A DNA stretch of 36,147 nucleotides, taken from contig NZ_JAMBNR010000027.1 in the NCBI RefSeq assembly GCF_023715205.1, forward strand, positions 1-36,147. Direction: 5' to 3'. Position numbers and translations under genes: made by a program. This document shows positions 1 through 7,531 of this stretch, one piece after another. The stretch is from Mesobacillus maritimus (GTDB lineage Bacteria; Bacillota; Bacilli; Bacillales; Cytobacillaceae). Each line of letters begins with the position of its first letter. Positions within the stretch are counted from its first letter, which is position 1. The notes below the pieces were generated by a model that was not told where the DNA came from, did no database searches, and worked only from the letters and a program-made list of their open reading frames with translations.

Positions 1-29
1 TTAATGAAAAGGAATAAAAAAAGAAAAGG

Positions 30-76
30 AAAAAGGCAATTTTCCGCTTGAAAAACAGGTGGAAAATTGCCTTTTT
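30..76. terminator. Bidirectional rho-independent terminator after mntR
   Basis: A near-perfect hairpin with arms AAGGCAATTTTCC and GGAAAATTGCCTT is flanked by an A-run on the left and a T-run on the right, so it can work on both strands. It lies about 75 bp beyond the mntR stop codon. Confidence 0.85.
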
Positions 77-151
77 GTATTCATTTGAATTTGCAGAATA
101 AAAAACGTAAGTTTTTCAGTGCCCTCACTAGATGTCAGGTGGTTTTCACTC

Positions 152-580
152 TCATTCCTCTTCATTTTCATTCTGTTTTTGAATAACTCTTAAATCAGTT
201 ATCCTTGATTCATCTTCCTCAAAATATTGAACTAAATCACCAATGCGATCAATGGCATCCCAACTTAAATGATGTTCAATGCCTTCAACGTCATCGTAAA
301 TATTTTCATCCTTAACACCAATTATTTTCAGTAATTGTTCAAGCAATTCATGTCGATAGACCAACCGCTTCCCAGTTTTTTGACCTTTCGATGTCAATAC
401 AAAGCCGCGGTATTTTTCATATACTAGATATTGATCTTTATCGAGTTTTTGAACCATTTTGGTAACTGAGGAGGGATGGACGGACAATGCTTCAGCTATA
501 TCTGAAACTCTTGCATATCCTTTTTCTTCTATTAAAATATAAATCTGTTCAATATAATCTTCCATACTAGGTGTCGGCAT
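152..580 (-). CDS. mntR: Manganese transport transcriptional regulator MntR (DtxR family)
   Basis: 142 aa, the usual MntR length. It is a metal-dependent repressor that binds Mn(II) and shuts off manganese uptake genes when manganese is plentiful. The N-terminal winged helix-turn-helix spans roughly residues 1-60 ([19 protein letters not shown], then KMVQKLDK), and the dimerisation/metal domain follows. All metal ligands known from the B. subtilis protein are at the same positions: D8, E11, H77, E99, E102 and H103, so the binuclear Mn site looks intact. The ATG is preceded by GGAGGTTAAGGG at good spacing. It follows topB on the same strand, 69 bp from the topB stop, and ends before a strong terminator. 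No manganese transporter gene is in the window, so it must act on targets elsewhere. Confidence 0.95.
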   Translation of the reverse strand: MPTPSMEDYIEQIYILIEEKGYARVSDIAEALSVHPSSVTKMVQKLDKDQYLVYEKYRGFVLTSKGQKTGKRLVYRHELLEQLLKIIGVKDENIYDDVEGIEHHLSWDAIDRIGDLVQYFEEDESRITDLRVIQKQNENEEE

Positions 581-649
581 CCCTTAACCTCCATATTCAT
601 ACATGACAATATAAATTTTACTATAAAAGTCCTTATTAGACAAGGGATC

Positions 650-2818
650 CTAGACTTTACTAGTGGTCCCAAAATCAAACTTAACCTTTTGTTCAGCTTC
701 AACCCATATTAACTTTGCATTAAACAACTTCTCTTTTCCCTGAAAACCCTCGATCATATCTGTTTGTCCTTCTTGTAGGAGTTGCTTCACTAACTTCTGG
801 GTAATACTCTTCCCTAAAATTTTTTTAGAGATGCTGAAGTTACATTTCGTTTTTTGGTAATTTGAACATCCAAATAGGTTTCCCTTATCAACCACATTAC
901 CATCACAAAGTTTACATTTACCAAGATTGGTACTGCGAGGACGTTTCCCATTTCTTTTACCTGGGACAAACTCCTCTTTCATATCGGTCGAGAAGCTCCA
1001 ACTTGCAGCATCTACAGTTGTTTGCTTGACAAGGTGAGCAACCATTTTTTCCGTTTGATCAATGAACTGTTTTGGAGATGCAGCTCCTTCTCCAATTTCT
1101 TTTAAACGCTGTTCCCATTTGGCTGTCATCTCAGGCGAAGCAAGAATTTGTTCGCCTAACGCTTGAATGAGAATTTTTGCCTTGACAGTGGCATAAACGA
1201 CATTTTTCGTTACCTTAATATATCCTCTATCTTTTAACATCGTGATGATCCCTGCACGAGTTGCCTCTGTTCCAAGTCCCTCTGTCTTCATAAGAACTTT
1301 TTCAAGTTCTTTATCTTCAATATGTTTCCCAGCAGTTTTCATTAAAGTGATTAATTGTCCTTCAGTATAGCGCTTAGGTGGTTGCGTTTTACTTTCTTTC
1401 ACTTCTGCTTTAACTACGTCTCCTGTATCACCTTTATTGACTTTCGGAAGTACGGGTTCTTTTTCTTTCTCTTTTGTTGGAAGAACTTTGCGCCAGCCTT
1501 CCTCTAATTGTACTTTCCCTTTAGAAATAAATTCTGCTCGTCCATCTACAAGAGTACGGATTGTTGTATACTCTGCAATTGAAACAGGATAATGAGCAGC
1601 GATTAACGTCCTTGCAATTAAGTCATAGAGTTTTTTTTCATCACCTGACAAACGGTTAACATCAGGAACTTGTTCGGTAGGAATAATCGCATAATGGTCC
1701 GTAACTTTTTTTTCATTCACATATCTGCTATTGTTTTTAATCGATTCAATCGGTAATGGGAAATAACCATTATAATCGGTCTGACCTTGTAATTTTTGTA
1801 GAATCGCCGAAAATCCTTCCGCTTCCCCTGGAGTAACGTACCTTGAATCGGACCGTGGATAAGAGATAATTCCTCTCTGATATAGTCCTTGCAATACATC
1901 TAATGTCTTTTTAGGCGGAAATTTAAAACGTTTATTCGCTTCAGCTTGAATCGCTGAGAGATTATAAAATAGTGGTGGAAGGAAATCCTTTTTTTCTGCC
2001 TTGACTTCTACCGCTTCAGCTGGTTTCCCTTCACAGAAAGCAGCGATTTTTTCAGCCATTTCCTTTGTTTTTATTCTAGATTCCCCTTCTTTTTCCCATT
2101 TGCCACTATATTTTTTACCTGATAAGTTAAATTTTGCATTAACCTCCCAAAAAGGCTCAGAAACAAAGTTTTCAATTTCACGTTCTCGTTTAACAATGAG
2201 AGCAAGGGTCGGCGTTTGTACTCGTCCAAGCGAGAACACATCAGAAAACCCTTGTTGCTGAAGCAAAAGAGTGTATAATCTCGAAGCATTCATACCGACA
2301 ACCCAGTCCGCGCATGATCTAGTATAAGCTTCATAATATAAATTTTTCGTATCCGATTCATTTAAAAGCTTTTGAAAGCCTTCTTTAATTGCTTTCGGGG
2401 TTAACGAACTAATCCACAATCGCTTCATCGGTTTTGAACACCCGGCAAGCCGTAGAATGTTCCGAATGATCAATTCGCCTTCCCTCCCTGCGTCCCCAGC
2501 ATGGATAACCTCTGTTATGTTGGGATCCGAAGTCAGCCGTTGGATAATTTGAAATTGCTTGGCTTTGGACGCTACAACTTCATACTGAAATTGTTGTGGA
2601 ATGATCGGTAAAGTGGTAAGTGACCACTTTTTCCAAGAGGGATCATATTGTTCGGGGGCAGCTAATTCTGTCAAATGGCCAATTGCCCATGTGACATAGG
2701 CTCCGTTAGGAAAGATATCTGTTGGAAGTATTTCAATGAATCCATCACGTTTTTTCATTTTAAAAACGGAGGCAAGCGTTCTGCCCTGATCAGGCTTTTC
2801 CGCAATAATTAATTTCAT
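650..2818 (-). CDS. topB: DNA topoisomerase III
   Basis: 722 aa type IA topoisomerase that cuts one strand through a 5'-phosphotyrosine and passes the other strand, used in decatenation and in resolving recombination intermediates. The N-terminal TOPRIM domain starts MKLIIAEKPDQG (catalytic Glu in AEKP) and contains HAGDAGREGELI with the metal-binding Asp residues. The active-site tyrosine is in GIISYPRSDSRYV. The C-terminal part holds a four-cysteine segment (CKLC ... GCSN ... KCNF) that resembles a zinc ribbon. The length fits Bacillus TopB (about 720-730 aa). ATG start with TTAGGAGGAACC upstream. In B. subtilis topB is elsewhere, so mntR-topB marks the left end of the conserved block. Confidence 0.96.
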   Translation of the reverse strand: MKLIIAEKPDQGRTLASVFKMKKRDGFIEILPTDIFPNGAYVTWAIGHLTELAAPEQYDPSWKKWSLTTLPIIPQQFQYEVVASKAKQFQIIQRLTSDPNITEVIHAGDAGREGELIIRNILRLAGCSKPMKRLWISSLTPKAIKEGFQKLLNESDTKNLYYEAYTRSCADWVVGMNASRLYTLLLQQQGFSDVFSLGRVQTPTLALIVKREREIENFVSEPFWEVNAKFNLSGKKYSGKWEKEGESRIKTKEMAEKIAAFCEGKPAEAVEVKAEKKDFLPPLFYNLSAIQAEANKRFKFPPKKTLDVLQGLYQRGIISYPRSDSRYVTPGEAEGFSAILQKLQGQTDYNGYFPLPIESIKNNSRYVNEKKVTDHYAIIPTEQVPDVNRLSGDEKKLYDLIARTLIAAHYPVSIAEYTTIRTLVDGRAEFISKGKVQLEEGWRKVLPTKEKEKEPVLPKVNKGDTGDVVKAEVKESKTQPPKRYTEGQLITLMKTAGKHIEDKELEKVLMKTEGLGTEATRAGIITMLKDRGYIKVTKNVVYATVKAKILIQALGEQILASPEMTAKWEQRLKEIGEGAASPKQFIDQTEKMVAHLVKQTTVDAASWSFSTDMKEEFVPGKRNGKRPRSTNLGKCKLCDGNVVDKGNLFGCSNYQKTKCNFSISKKILGKSITQKLVKQLLQEGQTDMIEGFQGKEKLFNAKLIWVEAEQKVKFDFGTTSKV

Positions 2819-2903
2819 GGTTCCTCCTAAAACAATCTTTATGATAGTAGTCTCCCTACTATTTTAGCCCTTTATCTCTCTTAACGTAAAGATACATTTA
2901 AAA

Positions 2904-2929
2904 GAAGCAGCTTTTACCAAAGCTGCTTC
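2904..2929 (-). terminator. Terminator after the 90-aa orphan gene
   Basis: The perfect hairpin GAAGCAGCTTT-(3-4 nt)-AAAGCTGCTTC is followed on the minus strand by CTTTTAAA. It ends the transcript of the small gene at 2936-3208 and insulates topB from it. Confidence 0.75.
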
Positions 2930-2935
2930 AAAGAT

Positions 2936-3208
2936 TTAGTTTAGATTATTAGGAGAGTTGAACCAGTGTTCTTCCGGAATAATTGTTAGGACCGTCAAGA
3001 TAAACGACGGGATTTTCTCAACCATGAATACGATAACCCCTAATTGCTCATCAAATAAAAGAAAAGAATCACCATGTGAAAAACCTGTAATATTTTCCCC
3101 AACTGTGTTCATATGCTCTATGATTCTATTTTTTTCTTCATCCCCTATTTCAAATTGTTGAGAAAATCGTAAAATCCATTGGTTTCCCTCCATTGAAAAA
3201 CGAAACAT
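2936..3208 (-). CDS. Uncharacterised small protein
   Basis: 90 aa; I do not recognise a family. The sequence has alternating hydrophobic and polar strands (WILRFSQQF, SFLLFDEQLGVIVFMVEKI, SFILTVLTIIP) with no obvious signal peptide or long transmembrane helix, suggesting a small soluble alpha/beta protein. No cysteine or metal-binding motif is seen. It should be real: a strong RBS (GGGGGAGGAA) directly precedes the ATG, and a perfect hairpin terminator follows the stop by 7 bp, making it a compact single-gene transcript. It lies upstream of topB on the same strand but is separated from it by that terminator. Confidence 0.7.
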   Translation of the reverse strand: MFRFSMEGNQWILRFSQQFEIGDEEKNRIIEHMNTVGENITGFSHGDSFLLFDEQLGVIVFMVEKIPSFILTVLTIIPEEHWFNSPNNLN

Positions 3209-3590
3209 TTCCTCCCCCTTAAACTATTATAAGGATGATTTCTAAAAACATTTTAAGCTGAATTAACGTTTAACAAGCAATATAACATTGAAGTATTCAT
3301 AGTTACAGGCTGTTTATAACGAGGTGAGATTCACTTCTATCTCTTCTTATAAATAAGTCTAAAGTGCTCTTGTTCGAGAGTTTAAATTAAGTTCGCTAGC
3401 ACCTTACTCGTAAATGCAGCTTTCTTTGTGTAACTTGCCTCACTCAGTCGTATTTTCCGTTCAATAACAGCAATGTTTGAGAGAATAGCCTTAAAAAAAG
3501 ATATGAAAACTTCCACCTAATTATGCTCCAATTTTCAGTAACCAATTTCTAAAATTAAATGAACTTTATGATAAATATTGCTTTGCTACC
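3209..3590. other. Intergenic stretch without a recognisable gene
   Basis: About 380 bp between the 90-aa gene and the cspD promoter. I see no ORF with an RBS, no RNA gene and no strong hairpin. Both neighbouring genes point away from it, so it must hold the promoter of the minus-strand orphan gene; I could not assign that promoter. Confidence 0.5.
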
Positions 3591-3620
3591 TTGACTGGTA
3601 AGCGCTTTATCATGTATATT
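3591..3620 (+). promoter_or_regulatory. Likely sigma-A promoter of cspD with long 5' leader
   Basis: TTGACT (3591-3596) and TATATT (3615-3620) are separated by 18 bp. This puts the transcript start near 3627 and leaves a leader of about 120 nt before the cspD ATG. Long structured leaders are typical of cold-shock genes, where they act as RNA thermosensors. The leader itself is seen; temperature control is inferred. Confidence 0.6.
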
Positions 3621-3747
3621 AAAAGCATCATTTATCAGAATATATTATTATATTTAAGTCAACCTTATATGTCCTGTTAAATGAAAAAATTTTTACTTGG
3701 ACACAGCATTTTTTGTGTCGCGAAAAGGCTTAGGAGGAAAAGGTAAC

Positions 3748-3948
3748 ATGCAAAACGGTAAAGTAAAATGGTTCAACAATGAAAAAGGTTTCGGTTTCAT
3801 CGAAGTAGAAGGTGGAGACGACGTATTCGTACACTTCACTGCAATCCAAGGTGAAGGCTACAAGTCTCTTGAAGAAGGCCAAGAAGTTTCTTTTGAGATC
3901 GTTGAAGGAAACCGCGGACCTCAAGCAGCAAACGTTGTTAAATTATAA
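3748..3948 (+). CDS. cspD: Cold-shock protein CspD
   Basis: 66 aa single-stranded nucleic-acid-binding OB-fold protein that melts mRNA structure. Both ribonucleoprotein motifs are intact: KGFGFIEV (RNP1) and DVFVHFTAI (RNP2), and the C terminus is [10 protein letters not shown]. The start [17 protein letters not shown] matches what I recall of B. subtilis CspD better than CspB or CspC. The ATG at 3748 is chosen because TTAGGAGG lies 9-10 nt upstream; an in-frame extension to 3697 lacks support and is not part of the fold. A terminator follows at 3977. In B. subtilis cspD is also next to the ypeQ-ypeP group. Confidence 0.95.
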   Translation: MQNGKVKWFNNEKGFGFIEVEGGDDVFVHFTAIQGEGYKSLEEGQEVSFEIVEGNRGPQAANVVKL

Positions 3949-3976
3949 TAGATTTTAATAATGCGCTTAAAAGTTC

Positions 3977-4003
3977 AAGGCTGGCAAACTGCCAGCCTTT
4001 TTT
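3977..4003 (+). terminator. cspD terminator
   Basis: Perfect hairpin AAGGCTGGC-AAACT-GCCAGCCTT followed by a T-run on the plus strand, 29 bp after the cspD stop. Confidence 0.9.
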
Positions 4004-4019
4004 ACTTTGAATGAAAAAA

Positions 4020-4047
4020 CGCTACGAACTCCACGCTACGAACTCCA
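4020..4047. repeat. 14-bp perfect tandem duplication
   Basis: The unit CGCTACGAACTCCA occurs exactly twice in a row, between the cspD terminator and the stop codon of the convergent zinc-finger gene. It is most likely a local slippage or duplication event. Confidence 0.8.
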
Positions 4048-4051
4048 TTCC

Positions 4052-4237
4052 TTATTTTTGGGATAACAACTTTTCCCCACATACCTTAATTTGTTCACCA
4101 ACAGTACAATTATTGATGCAAAATTGGTGTGCGTAGCGCTTTCCATAATCTTTTTTTAATTGTTTTTTTAAAAAACACTCATTGCAATAAGTATTCATAA
4201 GGCTTTCCACTTCCTCAAGTACTTGCTTCCGTAACAA
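4052..4237 (-). CDS. ypeQ: Small zinc-finger protein (YpeQ-like, zf-C2HCIx2C type)
   Basis: 61 aa with a C-x2-C plus H-x2-FC-x3-C arrangement: TYCNECFLKKQL, YAHQFCINNCTVGEQIK. This pattern matches the small Bacillus zinc-finger family I know as zf-C2HCIx2C. Its molecular role is unknown. The start codon is TTG (codons read Leu-Arg-Lys after it), with AAGGTGGG about 10 nt upstream; the next in-frame Met would remove the conserved N-terminal helix. It lies 18 bp downstream of ypeP on the same strand, so the two are probably co-transcribed, as in B. subtilis. Confidence 0.8.
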   Translation of the reverse strand: MLRKQVLEEVESLMNTYCNECFLKKQLKKDYGKRYAHQFCINNCTVGEQIKVCGEKLLSQK

Positions 4238-4255
4238 TCCCTTATTCCCACCTTT

Positions 4256-4915
4256 CTATGAAAGAATCTGCATTTTACTATGAATGGATTTCCCCTGAAG
4301 TGCTTGCGTTGCTAACCGATCCGCTTCCTTATTTTGTTTACGGTCAATCGGGCTATATTTAGGATGGATGCCTAGTTTCTCCATTTTTTCTTCAATCCGA
4401 TCAAGCCATCGATTTAGATTTTCTTCGTAACAAGGCCATTCTCCTTCTAGTTGCTTGAGCACCACTTGCGAATCTCCTTTAAATTCACACGATAAATGGT
4501 GAACATCTAGTTCCTCTAATAGAGACAACGCATAATAAAGGGCCGCATATTCTGCTTCGTTATTCGTTTCCATCTCGTCAACTATCTCATTCGCACGTAA
4601 TCGATATTTCTTTTTGCCTTGATGATAGTATACAATAGCCCCTAACCCCGCGCGATTAGAGTATTTGTCGAAACCGCCATCAAAATAAACAGTTATATTA
4701 TGTGGTTCTTCTTCAATTTCTGCCAACAATTTTCTCATTTCTTTCAAGTTCCATGAAGTCCCTACTTCATCAATAAATGATATTTCGATTGCTTTTCCAC
4801 TTTTATCAAGGTTTTCACCAACGCTTAAGGCATGTTCACCTTCTAGCCAGTCCGAAGTGAAGAGGACAGGATTGACTCCCTTTGTTTTATATTTCCATTC
4901 TAATTTATATTTCAT
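4256..4915 (-). CDS. ypeP: RNase HI-like protein YpeP
   Basis: 219 aa from the ATG at 4915, chosen because GAGAGGCG precedes it; in-frame codons further upstream run into the divergent gene. An N-terminal basic segment of about 70 residues (MKYKLEWKYKTKG...) precedes an RNase H fold. The four acidic residues of the RNase HI site are all visible: D in VYFDGGFDK, E in NNEAEYAAL, D in FKGDSQVVL and D in NKEADRLA. It may therefore cleave RNA in RNA-DNA hybrids, but substrate and physiological role are not known. It is divergent to a second RNase H-like gene (ypdQ) and is followed by ypeQ. Confidence 0.85.
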   Translation of the reverse strand: MKYKLEWKYKTKGVNPVLFTSDWLEGEHALSVGENLDKSGKAIEISFIDEVGTSWNLKEMRKLLAEIEEEPHNITVYFDGGFDKYSNRAGLGAIVYYHQGKKKYRLRANEIVDEMETNNEAEYAALYYALSLLEELDVHHLSCEFKGDSQVVLKQLEGEWPCYEENLNRWLDRIEEKMEKLGIHPKYSPIDRKQNKEADRLATQALQGKSIHSKMQILS

Positions 4916-5032
4916 TTTTTTCGCCTCTCGTTTCAGAAATAGATGGTTTCTTTTATAATAGTTATTATTAGCGTTCTCAACTAGCATTTTATGATACACT
5001 GAATTATAACATTTTATGAATAGAGGTAATGA

Positions 5033-5443
5033 TTGTTGATTGAAGTTTATATTGATGGGGCAAGCGCTGGAAACCCCGGTCCAAGTGGTGCAGGGATTTT
5101 TATTAAAGCAAATGGAGAAGTACATACTTATTCTATTCCCTTAGGTGTTATGTCTAATCATGAAGCGGAATATTATGCTTTTATAAAGGCTTTAGAAATT
5201 TGCCTTGAACTGCAGTTTAAAACGGTCTCTTTCCGAACCGATTCAGAGCTTGTCAACCGAGCGGTAGAAAAAGAATTTGTTCGGAATCAAACTTATAAAC
5301 CTTTATTAGAAAGAGCCTTAACTTTAAGTAGTAAATTCGATTTATTTTTTATGAAATGGATTCCTTCTTCGATGAATAAGATGGCAGATGAACTAGCACG
5401 AAAAGCGATTCGAAAAAACCCACCTGAAGGAGGGAAAGCATGA
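5033..5443 (+). CDS. ypdQ: RNase HI family protein YpdQ
   Basis: 136 aa compact RNase H domain with nothing else. The catalytic acidic residues are present: D in VYIDGASAGNPG, E in NHEAEYYAF, D in FRTDSELV and D in KMADELARKA. It is shorter than E. coli RNase HI and lacks the basic protrusion that helps that enzyme grip hybrids, so activity cannot be assumed. The start is TTG (5033 or the next TTG at 5036) after AGAGGTAA; the ATG at 5029 is out of frame and stops after four codons. Its stop codon overlaps the ATG of the next gene (ATGA), so translation is probably coupled to the DMT transporter. Confidence 0.85.
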   Translation: MLIEVYIDGASAGNPGPSGAGIFIKANGEVHTYSIPLGVMSNHEAEYYAFIKALEICLELQFKTVSFRTDSELVNRAVEKEFVRNQTYKPLLERALTLSSKFDLFFMKWIPSSMNKMADELARKAIRKNPPEGGKA

Positions 5444-6357
5444 AATCGTCAATCTCTGCAGATATCTCATTATTGTTTGTTGCACTGATTTGGGGTGCAA
5501 CCTTTGTTGTCGTGCAAAATGCTATCTCATTTCTAGATCCATTAACTTTTAATGCTGTCAGGTTTACCCTTGCTACTGGATTACTAGGTGTCTGGTTAAT
5601 TCTATTTGAGCGTAGGCAATTACGAAGGATTAGTCCCAAACTCCTATTGGCTGGATTTTTTCTAGGCTTTTGGTTATTTATCGGATATGGATTCCAAACT
5701 TTAGGGCTGGTTTATACAACTTCTTCAAAAGCAGCTTTTATAACTGGATTAAGTGTTATTATGGTTCCATTATTTACGATACTTTTATTGCGCAAACGAT
5801 TAACGGTTAATGCCTATATTGGGGTTGCTGCCGCAACAGTTGGGCTGTATTTATTGACCATGACTGATGTTGCTAGCCTGAATATTGGTGATGCCCTGGT
5901 TTTCGTTTGTGCAATTGGGTTTGCATTACAAATACTTTTAACAGGGAAATATACAAATCTATACCCAACTTTATTATTGACGGTTGTACAAATTGCAACG
6001 GTCGCCATATTATCAGCAATCTCGGCATTTCTTTTTGAAGATTATCAGCAAGCTTTTAACCCGACGATTTTATTTAGATCTGATGTTATTATGGCGCTCA
6101 TTATCACGGCCTTATTTGCAACGGCGTTTGCTTATCTCATTCAAACAAATTTCCAAAAACATACAACAGCAACACGAGTAGCTTTAATCTTTGCAATGGA
6201 GCCTGTATTTGCAGCGATAACAGGTTTTTTATGGGCAGGCGATCGGCTATCGTATAGTGCCTTAACTGGTTGTCTCCTTATTTTTGTAGGGATGATTTTG
6301 GCTGAACTACCTTCAAAAATTCCATTAAAAAAACGAGCGGAGTCAAAGGTTATATGA
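5440..6357 (+). CDS. DMT-superfamily (EamA) transporter
   Basis: 305 aa with ten predicted membrane helices in two EamA repeats. The N-terminal repeat begins SISADISLLFVALIWGATF, with the family's W-G-x-x-F motif near residue 20, and the second repeat starts near residue 150 (SLNIGDALVFVCAIGFALQ). A basic C-terminal tail follows (KKRAESKVI). Such proteins export metabolites or drugs; the substrate cannot be predicted. AGGAGGG lies upstream of the ATG inside the end of ypdQ, and the genes overlap by 4 bp. The terminator stem starts inside the last codons. Confidence 0.9.
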   Translation: MKSSISADISLLFVALIWGATFVVVQNAISFLDPLTFNAVRFTLATGLLGVWLILFERRQLRRISPKLLLAGFFLGFWLFIGYGFQTLGLVYTTSSKAAFITGLSVIMVPLFTILLLRKRLTVNAYIGVAAATVGLYLLTMTDVASLNIGDALVFVCAIGFALQILLTGKYTNLYPTLLLTVVQIATVAILSAISAFLFEDYQQAFNPTILFRSDVIMALIITALFATAFAYLIQTNFQKHTTATRVALIFAMEPVFAAITGFLWAGDRLSYSALTGCLLIFVGMILAELPSKIPLKKRAESKVI

Positions 6358-6368
6358 CCTCTGACTCC
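6339..6368. terminator. Terminator overlapping the 3' end of the DMT gene
   Basis: The arms GGAGTCAAAGGT and ACCTCTGACTCC are followed by ATTTTAT on the plus strand. The left arm encodes the last residues of the transporter, and the hairpin also lies directly beyond the convergent gene that ends at 6372. Confidence 0.75.
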
Positions 6369-6371
6369 ATT

Positions 6372-6641
6372 TTATAATAACAGTATTTGTTTTTCTTTCA
6401 CATACCGAAACGCTTGATTCCGATTTCTTACTCCGTTCGCTAAAAATGTTTCAAGGAGCGAAATATAGAAACTCCCATCAAATTCTTTCTGTATTTTTAA
6501 AGTTAATTCAATTGCTACTTTTATTAACTCATCCGATGCTTCTGTATACTGTTTCCCAAAATAAATAAACCCTATTGCATCGTCCCCAAAATGAAAACCC
6601 TTGCTTTTTAAGATAAGCAAGTATTCCTCTAATGTATTCAT
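6372..6641 (-). CDS. Uncharacterised 89-aa protein (possibly DUF6123)
   Basis: 89 aa beginning MNTLEEYLLILKSKGFHF. The protein is helical and soluble-looking, with a conserved-looking GDDAIGFIYFGK segment and no cysteine. It resembles a small Bacillaceae family that I recall as DUF6123, with moderate certainty; no function is known. The ATG at 6641 is preferred over an upstream TTG because AGAGAGGG lies 9 nt before it. It shares a terminator with the convergent DMT gene. Confidence 0.7.
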   Translation of the reverse strand: MNTLEEYLLILKSKGFHFGDDAIGFIYFGKQYTEASDELIKVAIELTLKIQKEFDGSFYISLLETFLANGVRNRNQAFRYVKEKQILLL

Positions 6642-6712
6642 TGTGGCCAACCCTCTCTGGTCAATCTCCCCTTACCATTGAAGATTTTACCAGATAATTC
6701 GACAAATTTCTA

Positions 6713-7171
6713 TTATTTTTTTGATAATTGATAGCCAAGAACACCTAGAAAGATTCCCACTGCGGCACCAGCAAGAACTTCTGCAGGTTTATGCCCAAGA
6801 ACTTCTTTCAAAGGTTCAGGAGCTTTTTCCTCATATTCTACTGTATCATGTTCATGAATTTTATCGATTAATTCATCTAGGTCATTTACTTTTAAAGTTA
6901 GCTCTCCAGTCTGTCTTCTTATTCCTTGCGCATCATACATGACAATCATACCAAAAACGACTGAGAGCGCAAAATCGATAGTAGGGACACCACGCTTCAA
7001 TGCAACATAAGTGCTTAATGAGGAAACACCTGCTGAATGAGAGCTTGGCATTCCTCCAGTTGCAAAAAATAAATCAGGTTTCCATTCTTTATGTTTGAAA
7101 TAGTGAATCGGAATTTTTAAAGCTTGAGCTATCCCTATACTTGATAATGCAATTGCAACGCCATTGTTCAA
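6713..7171 (-). CDS. yuiD: YuiD-like membrane protein (DUF212, PAP2-related)
   Basis: About 152 aa with the family signature GGMPSSHSAGVSSL near residue 40, similar to the acid phosphatase/vanadium haloperoxidase-related DUF212 proteins. There are three to four hydrophobic helices, including a C-terminal one (AEVLAGAAVGIFLGVLGYQL). The function is unknown; phosphatase activity is only implied by distant homology. I place the start at a TTG (7171) because AGAGGTGA lies 5 nt before it; the alternative GTG at 7180 overlaps that ribosome binding site. It is divergent to sspL. Confidence 0.85.
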   Translation of the reverse strand: MNNGVAIALSSIGIAQALKIPIHYFKHKEWKPDLFFATGGMPSSHSAGVSSLSTYVALKRGVPTIDFALSVVFGMIVMYDAQGIRRQTGELTLKVNDLDELIDKIHEHDTVEYEEKAPEPLKEVLGHKPAEVLAGAAVGIFLGVLGYQLSKK

Positions 7172-7313
7172 ATCACTCACCTCTATATCTTAATTTGAAA
7201 AAAAGCGGCTGTTTTTATTCTTTCGAAGCATAATAAGAATGAAATTATGCTGAAACCTGTAAAGAATTGTAGGGTTCAGCAATTCACTTATCAAAGGGAA
7301 GGAGTGTCGAGAA

Positions 7314-7445
7314 ATGACCAAAAAATCTGGAAGAGGAAAAAAGGCACCGGGAGTGAATCCTCAAGGGTACGGTCAAGACGCAGAACTAACTGAGGATCCA
7401 AAAACAAAACTGGAAAATGCGGCAAAAAGAAGCAACACAAAATAA
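7314..7445 (+). CDS. sspL: Small acid-soluble spore protein L
   Basis: 43 aa, very basic and polar: starts MTKKSGRGKKAPGVNPQGYG, contains EDPKTKLENAAKRS near the end, and has no hydrophobic core. This matches the minor spore protein SspL (B. subtilis version about 42 aa, with the same VxPQG and DPKT(K/E)LE features). It is expected in the spore core and made late in the forespore. The RBS AAGGAG lies 9 nt before the ATG. In B. subtilis sspL is also next to ypcP. A forespore promoter (sigma-G type) is expected, but I could not match one with confidence; the leader has two inverted repeats instead. Confidence 0.88.
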   Translation: MTKKSGRGKKAPGVNPQGYGQDAELTEDPKTKLENAAKRSNTK

Positions 7446-7449
7446 AAAA

Positions 7450-7490
7450 AACTCAGTCAGCGGGAATCTCAACTTCCCACTGACTGAGTT
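7450..7490. terminator. Convergent terminator between sspL and ypcP
   Basis: The 17-bp arms AACTCAGTCAGCGGGAA and TTCCCACTGACTGAGTT differ at one position. The left flank is a run of A, so the stem is a strong terminator for the minus strand (ypcP) and stops sspL transcription less strongly. Confidence 0.88.
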
Positions 7491-7531
7491 CGTAACCCAC
7501 ATCAAAGCGTTCATCAGCCGCCTATCATATT

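Noticed and set aside
3598-3614. Palindromic TGGTAAGCGCTTTATCA inside the cspD promoter, resembling a CcpA cre site
   Set aside because: The spacing between TG/CA ends and the CG core does not fit the cre consensus, and cold-shock genes are not known CcpA targets; left as a chance near-palindrome.
4916-5125. N-terminal extension of ypeP to 289 aa
   Set aside because: The added residues are antisense to the RNase H motif of ypdQ, and the RBS supports the ATG at 4915.
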